From: DYHD01 sp964411065
GTDB taxonomy: Bacteria; Nitrospirota; Thermodesulfovibrionia; Thermodesulfovibrionales; Dissulfurispiraceae
Assembly: GCA_964411065.1 (NCBI GenBank)
Contig: CAYPJO010000074.1
Coordinates: 1-8,971, forward strand
Reading direction: 5' to 3'
Length of the DNA stretch: 8,971 nt
A program made the translations under genes and the position numbers. Within the stretch, counting starts at the first letter, position 1, and each line of letters opens with the position of its first letter. The notes under the pieces are model-generated. The model was given only the letters and a program-made list of their open reading frames with translations. It did no database searches and was not told the origin of the DNA. This document shows positions 1-6,536 of this stretch, one piece after another.

Positions 1-643
1 TGTTTGCTTAGTGCAGTATAAGGTGAGACTTAATTTTTTCCATCACGAAATTAGGAATGCGTCCAAGGGATAATGTAAAATTTTTAGTATAAATTTGGAA
101 TTTAAAAAAAGGTGAATCTCTCTTTTGATAATTTACTTTTTTAAAAAGAAGGACATGCCCTGTCTATGAGGGGACTGACCAATTAAGGTTTAGCAGGTTT
201 ATAGAAAAAATATTAAAGTAATTTTCAGGATTTTGTGTAGCATAAAATCTTTTGTGTATAAACTATTGTAGATGGGTAAAGGGGTTGCATTCTCTATTGG
301 TTTAAGCAGTAACAAAAGGATAAAAGAATATACCCTGTCAGAAGAAGAGTTGACCACACTAATATTCACATTAATTTTAATAGAAGGATTGTAAACAAGT
401 ATGTACATTAATTTTTTTATGATAAAGTGCCTAAGGGGGATGTGGATTTGGGACTAAAAGAGAGTAGTTTTGAATCCTATAACATAAGGATTGATGGCAA
501 AAGAGAGATTATAGACTTTATGCATAATAAATCCAGAAAAAGGAAAGGCTTGTAGAGGTTTCTAAATGACCTTTAACGAAGAGGACTTAAAGGAGAGGCA
601 TTAGAACTACTTTTTTCTTTTTAACCATACTAAAAATTAAGTA
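1..643. other. Gene-poor AT-rich region with scattered short open stretches
   Basis: I find no intact gene, RNA gene or clear repeat here. The minus-strand open frame at 199-408 encodes a low-complexity Ile/Leu/Asn-rich peptide of the kind AT-rich DNA gives by chance. On the plus strand, four short open stretches follow each other in changing frames: 132-221 (contains CPVYEGTDQLRFSRFIEKIL), 272-394 (ATG start, 40 codons, contains YTLSEEELTTL), 412-555 (contains GDVDLGLKESSFESY) and 566-604. Their charged, protein-like composition and the purine-rich plus strand are compatible with a decayed plus-strand gene, but I recognise no family and chance is a real alternative. The region also lies just beyond the end of the minus-strand operon, and no strong terminator hairpin is visible there. 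Only a 5-bp ATACT/AGTAT pair occurs shortly after the stop codon. Confidence 0.5.
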
Positions 644-1492
644 TTAAGTCAAATAAAAAGCCTCTGGCAGATACTTTATAATCTCTACTATCTGGGTCGA
701 TGGATCTGGATTGGATAGTTTTCCTGCAATTCTGTTTATTTTTGATGCCATAATACAAGCCTTATGTATCTCATAACCACAGTCAATCAAAGCAGATACT
801 ATCCCTGTAATGGAATCTCCTGTTCCTCCGATGGGTTCAAGTGCTTCTATTAGGGGTTCAGAGATGATTTCTAAAATTTTACCATCTTTAGCGATGTAGT
901 CTGACTTACCCTTTATTAATAAATATTTTGAAACATTCCCATATTTATATGCTCTCTGAACAAGCTCTTCCACTCTGTCTTCATCTTGAAGAAGAAATCC
1001 TCTCGTATAGAAAGGATGGGGTGCTTCTTCATCGGCTAAAAATGCAAGTTCCCCCGGGTCGGGAGTAAAAAGGTCAAATTCTGTGGCATTCCCGCTCATT
1101 TTTGCAGCATACATAAATCCTGCATCAGCAATTAAAAAAGGACGTTCCGATAATTCTTCAATAGCAAATAAAATTTTATTGCACCAGTCTGCATCAGGCA
1201 AAAGATAGTGAAATGTAATGGTAGTAAAGTTTTTTCCTTTAATATCCTTTACAAAAAATTCATAAAGTTTCTTACTTCCGTAGCCTCTTCCTGTATCTCC
1301 TACAAGATAAACAAAGGGAGGCTCTTTTCCCAAAATTTCAAAAATCTTTATGGCAGAGGCAATCAGAGCAGGTGTTCCTCTTTGAATAGAGATTTTCCTG
1401 CCTTCTAAACTCAAAGTATTATCATAAGGTTGAACTTTTCCAAATAAAACAGGAAAATTATCATCAGGTACTGTGCCTATGATTGCAAGCAT
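644..1492 (-). CDS. Ribokinase-superfamily protein resembling NAD(P)H-hydrate dehydratase (YjeF C-terminal domain)
   Basis: 282 residues, probably cytoplasmic. Landmarks match the carbohydrate-kinase/ADP-dependent NAD(P)HX dehydratase fold: GDTGRGYGS at 65-73, TPDPGE at 143-148 (family form TPxPGE), LLIKGKSDYI at 191-200 (the 'KG' strand), and GGTGDSITG at 222-230 with D226 in the place of the catalytic Asp. The family repairs hydrated NAD(P)H using ADP or ATP, but here the substrate is uncertain. The YjeF N-terminal epimerase domain is missing, and the gene is last in a selenium/sulfur-carrier operon, so it may be a paralogue acting on an Se/S-linked metabolite. The ATG lies inside the end of the upstream DUF3343 gene (16-bp overlap) behind only a weak AAAAGAA site, so translation is probably coupled. 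The fold call is firm. The exact reaction is not. Confidence 0.8.
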   Translation of the reverse strand: MLAIIGTVPDDNFPVLFGKVQPYDNTLSLEGRKISIQRGTPALIASAIKIFEILGKEPPFVYLVGDTGRGYGSKKLYEFFVKDIKGKNFTTITFHYLLPDADWCNKILFAIEELSERPFLIADAGFMYAAKMSGNATEFDLFTPDPGELAFLADEEAPHPFYTRGFLLQDEDRVEELVQRAYKYGNVSKYLLIKGKSDYIAKDGKILEIISEPLIEALEPIGGTGDSITGIVSALIDCGYEIHKACIMASKINRIAGKLSNPDPSTQIVEIIKYLPEAFYLT

Positions 1493-2022
1493 AATTCTTT
1501 TATTTTATCATAGGCTAACTGAAGAGCATATCCACACAAAGTATGTCCTATAAGTCTTGGTTCTATAGCTTCGTTAATTTTCTTCCCTACAAGCATTGCT
1601 GCTAAATAGGGAACATCAGGACATCCTCCACCTGAAATATTTACAATGATAAGTGATGATTTATGTAAAGTTATTTTCATGTTAGCAGCTCTAACCATTA
1701 TAAATCTTCCAAAATCCTTAATATGAAAAAGGTCTACAGGTTTTAAATTCCCATCATTAGAGGGTAACCACTCGATAGGTGGTATTCTGTAAGAATCTAA
1801 AATTTTTAAAATCCCCATAGCATGAACTATGGGGATTTCTATAGCAAGATCACATCCCTTTCTCACATGAGCAGGCGGTCCTACTACCTTTATGCTGTAA
1901 CCATGCTCTTTAAGAATGTTCTCAGCTCTTATAACCTCTGAGGTATTCTCAAACAGAAGGATACCTCTATCAGTTTTAATCTGCTCCTTTTGCTTCCCTA
2001 AAAGTTTCTTTAAAATTCCCAT
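1477..2022 (-). CDS. DUF3343 (putative Se/S carrier-like) protein with an additional C-terminal domain
   Basis: 181 residues, soluble. Residues about 18-82 match the DUF3343 pattern: a first strand (GILLFENTSEVIRAENILKE), a second strand ending VVGPPAHVRKGC, then the family cysteine at C57 before DLAIEIP. DUF3343 proteins sit beside YedE and TusA/YedF-type genes in selenium clusters and are regarded as putative Se/S carriers. Usual members are about 80-90 residues, so this one is twice as long. Residues about 100-178 form a second domain with GGGCPDVPYLA (131-141, C134), IGHTLCGYAL (158-167, C163) and C178 near the end. I do not know its function. The ATG directly abuts the TAG of the TusA gene, with AGAAGGAT just upstream as ribosome site, and the 3' end overlaps the kinase-like gene by 16 bp. 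An Se/S carrier role is inferred from family and context. Confidence 0.8.
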   Translation of the reverse strand: MGILKKLLGKQKEQIKTDRGILLFENTSEVIRAENILKEHGYSIKVVGPPAHVRKGCDLAIEIPIVHAMGILKILDSYRIPPIEWLPSNDGNLKPVDLFHIKDFGRFIMVRAANMKITLHKSSLIIVNISGGGCPDVPYLAAMLVGKKINEAIEPRLIGHTLCGYALQLAYDKIKELCLQS

Positions 2023-2241
2023 CTAATCCTTCTTTATCCTTATCCTGTATCCAGAGCCTTCTTCCACTACATTGTCGATCTGCCATCCCATTGATGTGGC
2101 TGCACGAGATACATTTTCTTTTGATGTATCTGTATCAACAAAAATTTCTATTTCTCCCTTACCAAATTTCTCTATAGCCTCAACGGTTAAAAGAACAGGT
2201 TCAGGGCAGGAAAGTCCTCTTGCATCAACAGTTTCTGCCAT
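2023..2241 (-). CDS. TusA/YedF-like sulfurtransferase (single-domain Se/S carrier)
   Basis: 72 residues from the start chosen here, the normal size of a TusA-fold protein. The signature VDARGLSCPEPVLL (residues 5-18) contains the CPxP motif with C12, which in this family carries a persulfide and hands sulfur, or by proposal selenium, to partners. The later TSKENVSRAATSMGW (40-53) resembles the N-terminal domain of YedF-type selenium proteins, but the YedF C-terminal domain is absent; the DUF3343 protein next door may supply a second carrier. The frame stays open to an ATG at 2280, but that start would overlap yedE and add 13 residues with no family match. The ATG at 2241 has an excellent Shine-Dalgarno site and begins exactly at the conserved domain. 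The yedE stop codon lies 2 bp upstream, and the TAG of this gene abuts the next ATG. Confidence 0.92.
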   Translation of the reverse strand: MAETVDARGLSCPEPVLLTVEAIEKFGKGEIEIFVDTDTSKENVSRAATSMGWQIDNVVEEGSGYRIRIKKD

Positions 2242-2243
2242 TT

Positions 2244-3335
2244 TTACCTCCTTCTTATTGTTAATCCTATGATTACGCATACAATTAAACCAATTATTGT
2301 TGCTACTGCTCCATTTGGTCCTATTCCTGCGGGTGTGCTGGCAAGTCCAAAATTATGAGCAATAGCAGCGCCTACGATCATTCCTGTGGCAAAGACCGCA
2401 GCATCACCATCCCCTTCACCAGACATGAAAAGCTGCCTACCAGGACATCCTCCTGCCAAGGTAAAAGCTAATCCGGCAAGGGTCATTCCAAGAAAATTCC
2501 AAGCCTGCATTGTATGGGCAATTGGTTGTTTTTCAAAGCCGGGATTAAATTGTCCAAGAATGAGATTCGTTATTATGGCAGCAATAAACAATGCAACTAT
2601 GCCTACAAACAGATGGCCTTGTTTGAAAAGAATAAGGTCTCTGAAAGCACCCATTGTACAAAATCTGCTTCTTTGTGCAAGAACTCCGATCAGTAAACCA
2701 ACAACAAGAGATATAAATAAGGGTGCATGTTGTGCTCCAGGTCCCTTCAGGCTGTAGAAAAGAAGCATACCTCTTGCTTCACCTTCTGGCTGAGGGTCAA
2801 TAAGAAGAAGCATGAATAACCCGAACATTAGAATGGGAAAACCCAGCCCAATTGCTTTTGAAGTCGATACCTGTGTTCTTCCTAGAGAGTATCCTGCCTT
2901 TAAAAATCTTGTCCCTACCCATATACCAAATATAAGTCCAAGAAGACCAAAAATTGCATTTCCGTCTCCACCTGCCAGTCTTAGAAGTGTTCTCCATGGA
3001 CAACCTAAAAAAACTAATGCACCTATCATGGCAAAAACACCGAGAATAAATCTAACAAAGGGCGCAGAACCTCCTCTTGGTCGGAATTCTTTGAAAGCAA
3101 TTGCAGAAAGAAAAGCACCAAGAACAAACCCGAGTATTTCAGGTCTCATATACTGAACAACTGCTACTCTATGTAGCCCCAGTGCCCCTGCAATATCTCT
3201 TTCCATACAGGCAACACATATTCCCATATTCGGAGGATTACCAAGTTTCTGAAGAATAGGTGCAAGAATACCTATAAGTAAACCAACAAAAATAAGTCCC
3301 TTCTTTGTAGCAAAAAAATTTTTAAAAGCTTCCAT
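2244..3335 (-). CDS. yedE: YedE-family putative selenium transporter (YeeE/YedE membrane protein)
   Basis: 363 residues, inner membrane, about nine or ten hydrophobic segments (roughly 13-31, 64-82, 92-111, 125-145, 161-179, 204-221, 241-261, 278-296, 313-330, 343-360). Two repeat-related halves each carry a Cys motif: LVFLGCPWR (107-115, C112) and LAGGCPGRQL (293-302, C297). These correspond to the cysteines along the substrate path of the related thiosulfate transporter TsuA/YeeE. Other marks are GICVACMERDIAGALGLH (38-55, C40 and C43), FRPRGGSAPFVRFILG (84-99), AQRSRFCTMGAFRD (220-233) and AHNFGLAS (326-333), which fit the selenium-cluster YedE subgroup rather than E. coli YedE. The usual assignment is transport of a selenium compound; sulfur species cannot be excluded. 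It is first in the operon, and AAGGGGAGGGC precedes the ATG as ribosome site. Confidence 0.9.
   Translation of the reverse strand: MEAFKNFFATKKGLIFVGLLIGILAPILQKLGNPPNMGICVACMERDIAGALGLHRVAVVQYMRPEILGFVLGAFLSAIAFKEFRPRGGSAPFVRFILGVFAMIGALVFLGCPWRTLLRLAGGDGNAIFGLLGLIFGIWVGTRFLKAGYSLGRTQVSTSKAIGLGFPILMFGLFMLLLIDPQPEGEARGMLLFYSLKGPGAQHAPLFISLVVGLLIGVLAQRSRFCTMGAFRDLILFKQGHLFVGIVALFIAAIITNLILGQFNPGFEKQPIAHTMQAWNFLGMTLAGLAFTLAGGCPGRQLFMSGEGDGDAAVFATGMIVGAAIAHNFGLASTPAGIGPNGAVATIIGLIVCVIIGLTIRRR
2246..2256 (-). promoter_or_regulatory. Strong Shine-Dalgarno site that fixes the TusA start
   Basis: On the minus strand the sequence reads AAGAAGGAGGT followed by AAAA and ATG. It is the best ribosome-binding site in the window, with GGAGG five bases before the ATG at 2241. 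It overlaps the last bases and stop codon of yedE, so ribosomes ending yedE finish on top of the next initiation site. It supports the 72-residue TusA product over the longer reading. Confidence 0.85.
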
Positions 3336-3337
3336 GC

Positions 3338-3346
3338 CCTCCCCTT
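3338..3346 (-). promoter_or_regulatory. Purine-rich Shine-Dalgarno site of yedE
   Basis: The minus strand reads AAGGGGAGGG just before the ATG at 3335. It is a strong purine run, supports this start for the first gene of the operon, and contrasts with the poor sites before murA, cysM and rel. Confidence 0.7.
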
Positions 3347-3365
3347 AATGAAATTTTTGAATATT

Positions 3366-3392
3366 TTTATATAAACTTTAACTTTAAGTAAA
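3366..3392 (-). promoter_or_regulatory. Candidate promoter of the yedE operon
   Basis: On the minus strand, TTTACT (3392-3387) and TATAAA (3371-3366) are separated by 15 bases, shorter than the ideal 17. Initiation would fall near 3359, leaving a short leader of about 24 bases containing the yedE ribosome site. The surrounding DNA is very AT-rich, so such boxes arise easily. A second possibility farther upstream is TTGAGT with TAAAAT at 19-base spacing (about 3434-3468). I see no sigma-54 type site or convincing riboswitch. Confidence 0.2.
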
Positions 3393-4207
3393 ATTCTTTT
3401 TTTCTATACATTTAAGAATTTTATATAGATTTTTCCGATATTTTAATGATGATTTTGACATCCTACTCAATATTTTAGTTAGCACACCCTTCCCTTTTAT
3501 TGCGCTTTAAGGTAATGTTTTAAGATAAACTCGGTGATTTTCACTTTCCAAGGCTCAAAATATCTAATTGCTTTTTTCCTTTATCGCTATCCTGCCATAT
3601 ATTTTCATACACTTATATTATCTTGCCTCTTTTTATTCCATCACTTTGACTATATCAAGGTTACTGCATAGCCTATTCTGCAGATATTAAATAAGGCATA
3701 ATTAGTGTCTGACATTGCAGAAGATATTTCCATTTGTTGATAGATGACTTATCTGATAAAAATAAATAATGACCCTAAGGTTAGGAAGAATGTGTCTATA
3801 AAATTTTAGTTGTAGATATAGAGGGGTAAGTGGATGTATATAGTTTTATATTTTTGGTAGTGAGAATAAGACTGCAACGCCAATGCAATAATCTCCTAAT
3901 ATACATGAGTAAAAAAGCTTTATTTTAGAATTTTCTATCGATAAATCGGGGCTTTAAAGTAAGTAAGTGTTTATCCTAACAGAAATCTTACCTCTTAAAC
4001 AGGCAACCATTAACTGAGAAGTAGCTTAATGTTGTAATACTATAAGGGAGACATGAAGTTATTGTCTAGAGTAATTGCAGGACTTCGCTATTTTTAGTAA
4101 ACCTATAACAGTTAATTTCTTGATTTTGATTGGTTCCTCACTTTTTACTTAAGAAAGGACATAGAAAGAATAAATGTCTATAGAACTAAGAGATGAGCTT
4201 AATATCT

Positions 4208-5116
4208 TTAAGGTGGGCACTTACTACAAATAGAGGTGAAAAGTGAGGTAGATAAATATCTATCTCCTCTATCTGGCAATATTACCACAATGACCCCCTC
4301 TCTTAATTCGCTGGATTTTTTTTGGGCTATATACATAGCTGCCCCGCTAGACATACCTGCGAAGATCCCTTCCTTTATGGCTAACATCCTTGTCGTGTCA
4401 AAAGCCTCTTCGTCGCTGACTATGTATCTTTCATCAAGTTGAATAGGATCAAAGATCTCAGGCACTATACTCTCGCTCATATTTTTCAATCCCTGGATCC
4501 TGTGCCCCTTTGTCGGTTCAACCCCTATGATTTTTATCTCTTTATTGTATTCTTTTAGCCTTTTACCGACTCCCATTAATGTACCTGTAGTTCCCATACC
4601 AGCAATAAAATGAGTGACTCTCCCACCGGTTTGTTCGTAAACTTCTCTTCCTGTAGTCTCATAGTGAGCTTGGACATTGGCAGGATTAGCAAATTGATTA
4701 GGCATGAAGTATTTATCTGGCTCTTCTTGCAATATGGCAAGGGCAAGTCTTATAGCACCATCTGTGCCTTCTGCAGAAGGGCTTAGAATGAGTTCAGCGC
4801 CAAAAGCCTCAAGAATCTTTCTTCTCTCTAAACTTACACAGGCAGGCATTACAAGCTTTACTCTATAACCCTTTGCAGAAGCTACCATTGCAAGCCCTAT
4901 ACCGGTATTGCCTGAAGTTGCCTCTAAGATTATCTTATCTTTAGTAAGTTGATTCTTTTTTTCAGCCTCCTGGATCATATATAGGGCTATACGATCCTTT
5001 ATTGAGCCTGCTGGATTAGTTCCCTCTAATTTTGCATAAAGCTCTACTTTTGGATTAGGGTTGAGTACTTCAATTTTAACAAGAGGTGTATTACCAATAC
5101 AGTCTAAAATTCCCAT
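4208..5116 (-). CDS. cysM: PLP-dependent cysteine synthase, CysM-like
   Basis: 302 residues, cytoplasmic, normal length for an O-acetylserine sulfhydrylase. EGTNPAGSIKDR (31-42) contains the PLP lysine K40. TSGNTG (67-72) is the substrate loop. GMGTTGTLMG (173-182) is the phosphate-binding loop, in the MGTTGT form typical of CysM rather than CysK. SSGAA (256-260) and PDRGDRYLST (281-290) complete the fold. It makes cysteine from an activated serine (O-acetylserine or O-phosphoserine) and a sulfur donor; CysM types may use thiosulfate or a carrier protein. The C terminus ends in CSKCPP, an unusual CxxC tail (C297, C300). It lies 39 bp after murA on the same strand. The ATG is the first possible start, because a TAG in frame directly precedes it, and it has no Shine-Dalgarno site. 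CysM rather than CysK is a motif-based preference. Confidence 0.88.
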   Translation of the reverse strand: MGILDCIGNTPLVKIEVLNPNPKVELYAKLEGTNPAGSIKDRIALYMIQEAEKKNQLTKDKIILEATSGNTGIGLAMVASAKGYRVKLVMPACVSLERRKILEAFGAELILSPSAEGTDGAIRLALAILQEEPDKYFMPNQFANPANVQAHYETTGREVYEQTGGRVTHFIAGMGTTGTLMGVGKRLKEYNKEIKIIGVEPTKGHRIQGLKNMSESIVPEIFDPIQLDERYIVSDEEAFDTTRMLAIKEGIFAGMSSGAAMYIAQKKSSELREGVIVVILPDRGDRYLSTSLFTSICSKCPP

Positions 5117-5124
5117 CTAACAAC

Positions 5125-5133
5125 ATTTTAACA
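5125..5133 (-). promoter_or_regulatory. Candidate extended -10 box directly in front of cysM
   Basis: The minus strand reads TGTTAAAAT, an extended -10 form (TG, one base, then TAAAAT with one mismatch to TATAAT), ending eight bases before the cysM ATG. Initiation seven bases after the box would leave only two bases before the start codon, that is, a nearly leaderless mRNA. This fits the lack of a Shine-Dalgarno site. No good -35 box is visible, and cysM could simply be cotranscribed with murA. Confidence 0.3.
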
Positions 5134-5155
5134 TATTTTTAGCTATTTTAGTTGC

Positions 5156-6412
5156 CTAAGTTGAAACTCTTCGAATATCGGCGCCTATCTTTTTAAGCTT
5201 TGCATCTAACTCTTCATAGCCTCTATCAAGATGATATATTCGATCTATAATACTTTCTCCTTTAGCAGCAAGGGCAGCAATAACAAGTGATGCAGAAGCC
5301 CTAAGATCGGTAGCCATAACAGGGGCTCCCTTTAATCCTTCAACCCCTCTTACTGTAGCCACTCCACCTTCGATAGATATATCAGCACCAAACCTTCTTA
5401 ACTCTGCTACATGCATAAATCTATTTTCAAAAATTGTCTCTCTAATAATACTTGTACCTTTTGCAACACACATTAGAGCCATGAATTGTGCTTGCATGTC
5501 TGTAGGAAATCCTGGATAGGGCATAGTTTTTATATCTTTTGCTACAAGAATATCCTTCCTGCTCACTTTTAAGCCTTCTTCTGTATGCTCAAATTTTATA
5601 CCTGTATCCTCCAATTTAGATATAACTGCATCGAGATGGTCGGTGCGACAATTTTTGAGCAGAAGTTCACCGTTTGTTATAGCTGCTATAATCATAAAAG
5701 TGCCCGCCTCTATTCTGTCAGGTATAATCTCATAGTCTCTGGGAGGTTTGAGTTCCCTAATGCCTTCTATTTTAATAATACTATCACCTGCTCCTTCGAT
5801 CTTAGCCCCCATTGATCTCAAACAGTTGGCTAAATCAACGACTTCCGGCTCACGAGCAGCGTTCTCTATAACTGTAATGCCTTCGGCAAGGGTTGCAGCC
5901 ATCATTATATTTTCAGTGGCAGTAACACTGGGGATATCCAGATAAATACTAGCACCGCGAAGACCTTTTGCCTTTGCTATAACATATCCTGACTCAAGTT
6001 TAATAGATGTTCCCATCTTTTCAAGTCCCATAAGATGCAAATTGATAGGCCTTTCTCCTATTGCACATCCTCCTGGTAAAGAGACCTTTGCTCTCCCAAA
6101 TTTGGCAACTAAGGGACCTAAAACAAGGACTGAGGCGCGCATTGTTTTGACTAAGTCATAAGGAGCCTCAAAGTTATTAATGGAAGAAGTATCAATCTCC
6201 ACGGTTCCTTCATTGTATGAAAAGTCTATACCAAGGTTTTCTAATAGTTTTTTCATAGTCATAACATCACGAAGTCTCGGGATGTTCTTATAAGTGCATT
6301 TTCCTGTAGTAAGTATAGATGATGCAAGAATTGGAAGAGCGGCATTTTTAGCTCCGCTTATTTCAACTTTGCCTGTCAGTCTTTTTCCTCCCTTGATTAT
6401 TAATTTATCCAT
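5156..6412 (-). CDS. murA: UDP-N-acetylglucosamine 1-carboxyvinyltransferase
   Basis: 418 residues, the usual MurA length, cytoplasmic. It transfers enolpyruvate from PEP to UDP-N-acetylglucosamine, the first committed step of peptidoglycan synthesis. The N terminus has GAKNAALPIL (20-29) with the K22/N23 pair. MRASVLVLGP (91-100) is the second conserved block. SLPGGCAIGERP (111-122) carries the catalytic Cys C116, so the enzyme should be of the fosfomycin-sensitive class. FPTDMQAQ (302-309) carries D305, and HLDRGYE (394-400) carries R397. All key residues are present and the two-lobed repeat is intact. It is divergent from rel across 124 bp and is followed by cysM after 39 bp. Only a weak AAG-type ribosome site precedes the ATG, but the start agrees with the family N terminus. 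Confidence 0.97.
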   Translation of the reverse strand: MDKLIIKGGKRLTGKVEISGAKNAALPILASSILTTGKCTYKNIPRLRDVMTMKKLLENLGIDFSYNEGTVEIDTSSINNFEAPYDLVKTMRASVLVLGPLVAKFGRAKVSLPGGCAIGERPINLHLMGLEKMGTSIKLESGYVIAKAKGLRGASIYLDIPSVTATENIMMAATLAEGITVIENAAREPEVVDLANCLRSMGAKIEGAGDSIIKIEGIRELKPPRDYEIIPDRIEAGTFMIIAAITNGELLLKNCRTDHLDAVISKLEDTGIKFEHTEEGLKVSRKDILVAKDIKTMPYPGFPTDMQAQFMALMCVAKGTSIIRETIFENRFMHVAELRRFGADISIEGGVATVRGVEGLKGAPVMATDLRASASLVIAALAAKGESIIDRIYHLDRGYEELDAKLKKIGADIRRVST

Positions 6413-6524
6413 TTACTTAAAGATCTTTAAAAGGAGCTTTTACAAAAATTGGTTTATCGTCCAAATAGCTAAATTACAAAGAAGAAATTATTTTGTTAAC
6501 TATCTTAACATATTTCAAAAAGGT

Positions 6525-6530
6525 TATAAT
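6525..6530 (+). promoter_or_regulatory. Perfect TATAAT box immediately before rel (possible leaderless promoter)
   Basis: TATAAT ends six bases before the rel ATG at 6537. With standard spacing, transcription would start on the A of the ATG, giving a leaderless mRNA. The -35 region (about 6501-6508) reads TATCTTAA and matches the consensus poorly. The alternative is ribosome entry at AAAAAGG (6517-6523), 13 bases before the ATG, from a promoter farther upstream in the murA-rel intergenic region. Confidence 0.4.
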
Positions 6531-6536
6531 TACATT

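Larger units (their letters stand above)
3336..4207. other. 872-bp AT-rich region without an intact gene between yedE and cysM
   Basis: This is the leader side of the yedE operon and the tail side of cysM. No intact gene, tRNA or repeat array is visible. On the minus strand, 3497-3580 encodes 27 protein-like residues ending in a TAA stop (contains FEPWKVKITEFILKHYLKAQ), with other-frame fragments such as MKIYGRIAIKEK just upstream. This could be the tail of a decayed gene, but I recognise no family. A short symmetric sequence, CCTAA-GG-TTAGG, lies at 3774-3785. A 5-bp stem, GACAT/ATGTC (4158-4178), lies just past the cysM stop, followed on the minus strand by CTTTCTT. It is a poor candidate for a terminator. 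Confidence 0.5.

Noticed and set aside
199..408. 69-residue minus-strand open frame
   Set aside because: Low-complexity Ile/Leu/Asn/Ser composition, no ribosome site and no recognisable domain.
2242..2280. Longer TusA start at 2280
   Set aside because: The added 13 residues are not family-like and overlap yedE; the ATG at 2241 has a far better ribosome site.
3455..3483. Plus-strand TTGACA as a -35 box
   Set aside because: No -10 box lies at 16-18 bases, and no plus-strand gene follows until rel.
3774..3785. CCTAAGGTTAGG palindrome as an operator
   Set aside because: A single short symmetric site far from any start codon; expected by chance in this much DNA.
6294..6536. N-terminal extension of rel to an upstream ATG
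   Set aside because: These 81 codons run antisense to the murA 5' end and across the intergenic region, have no RSH similarity, and the ATG at 6537 gives a normal family N terminus.
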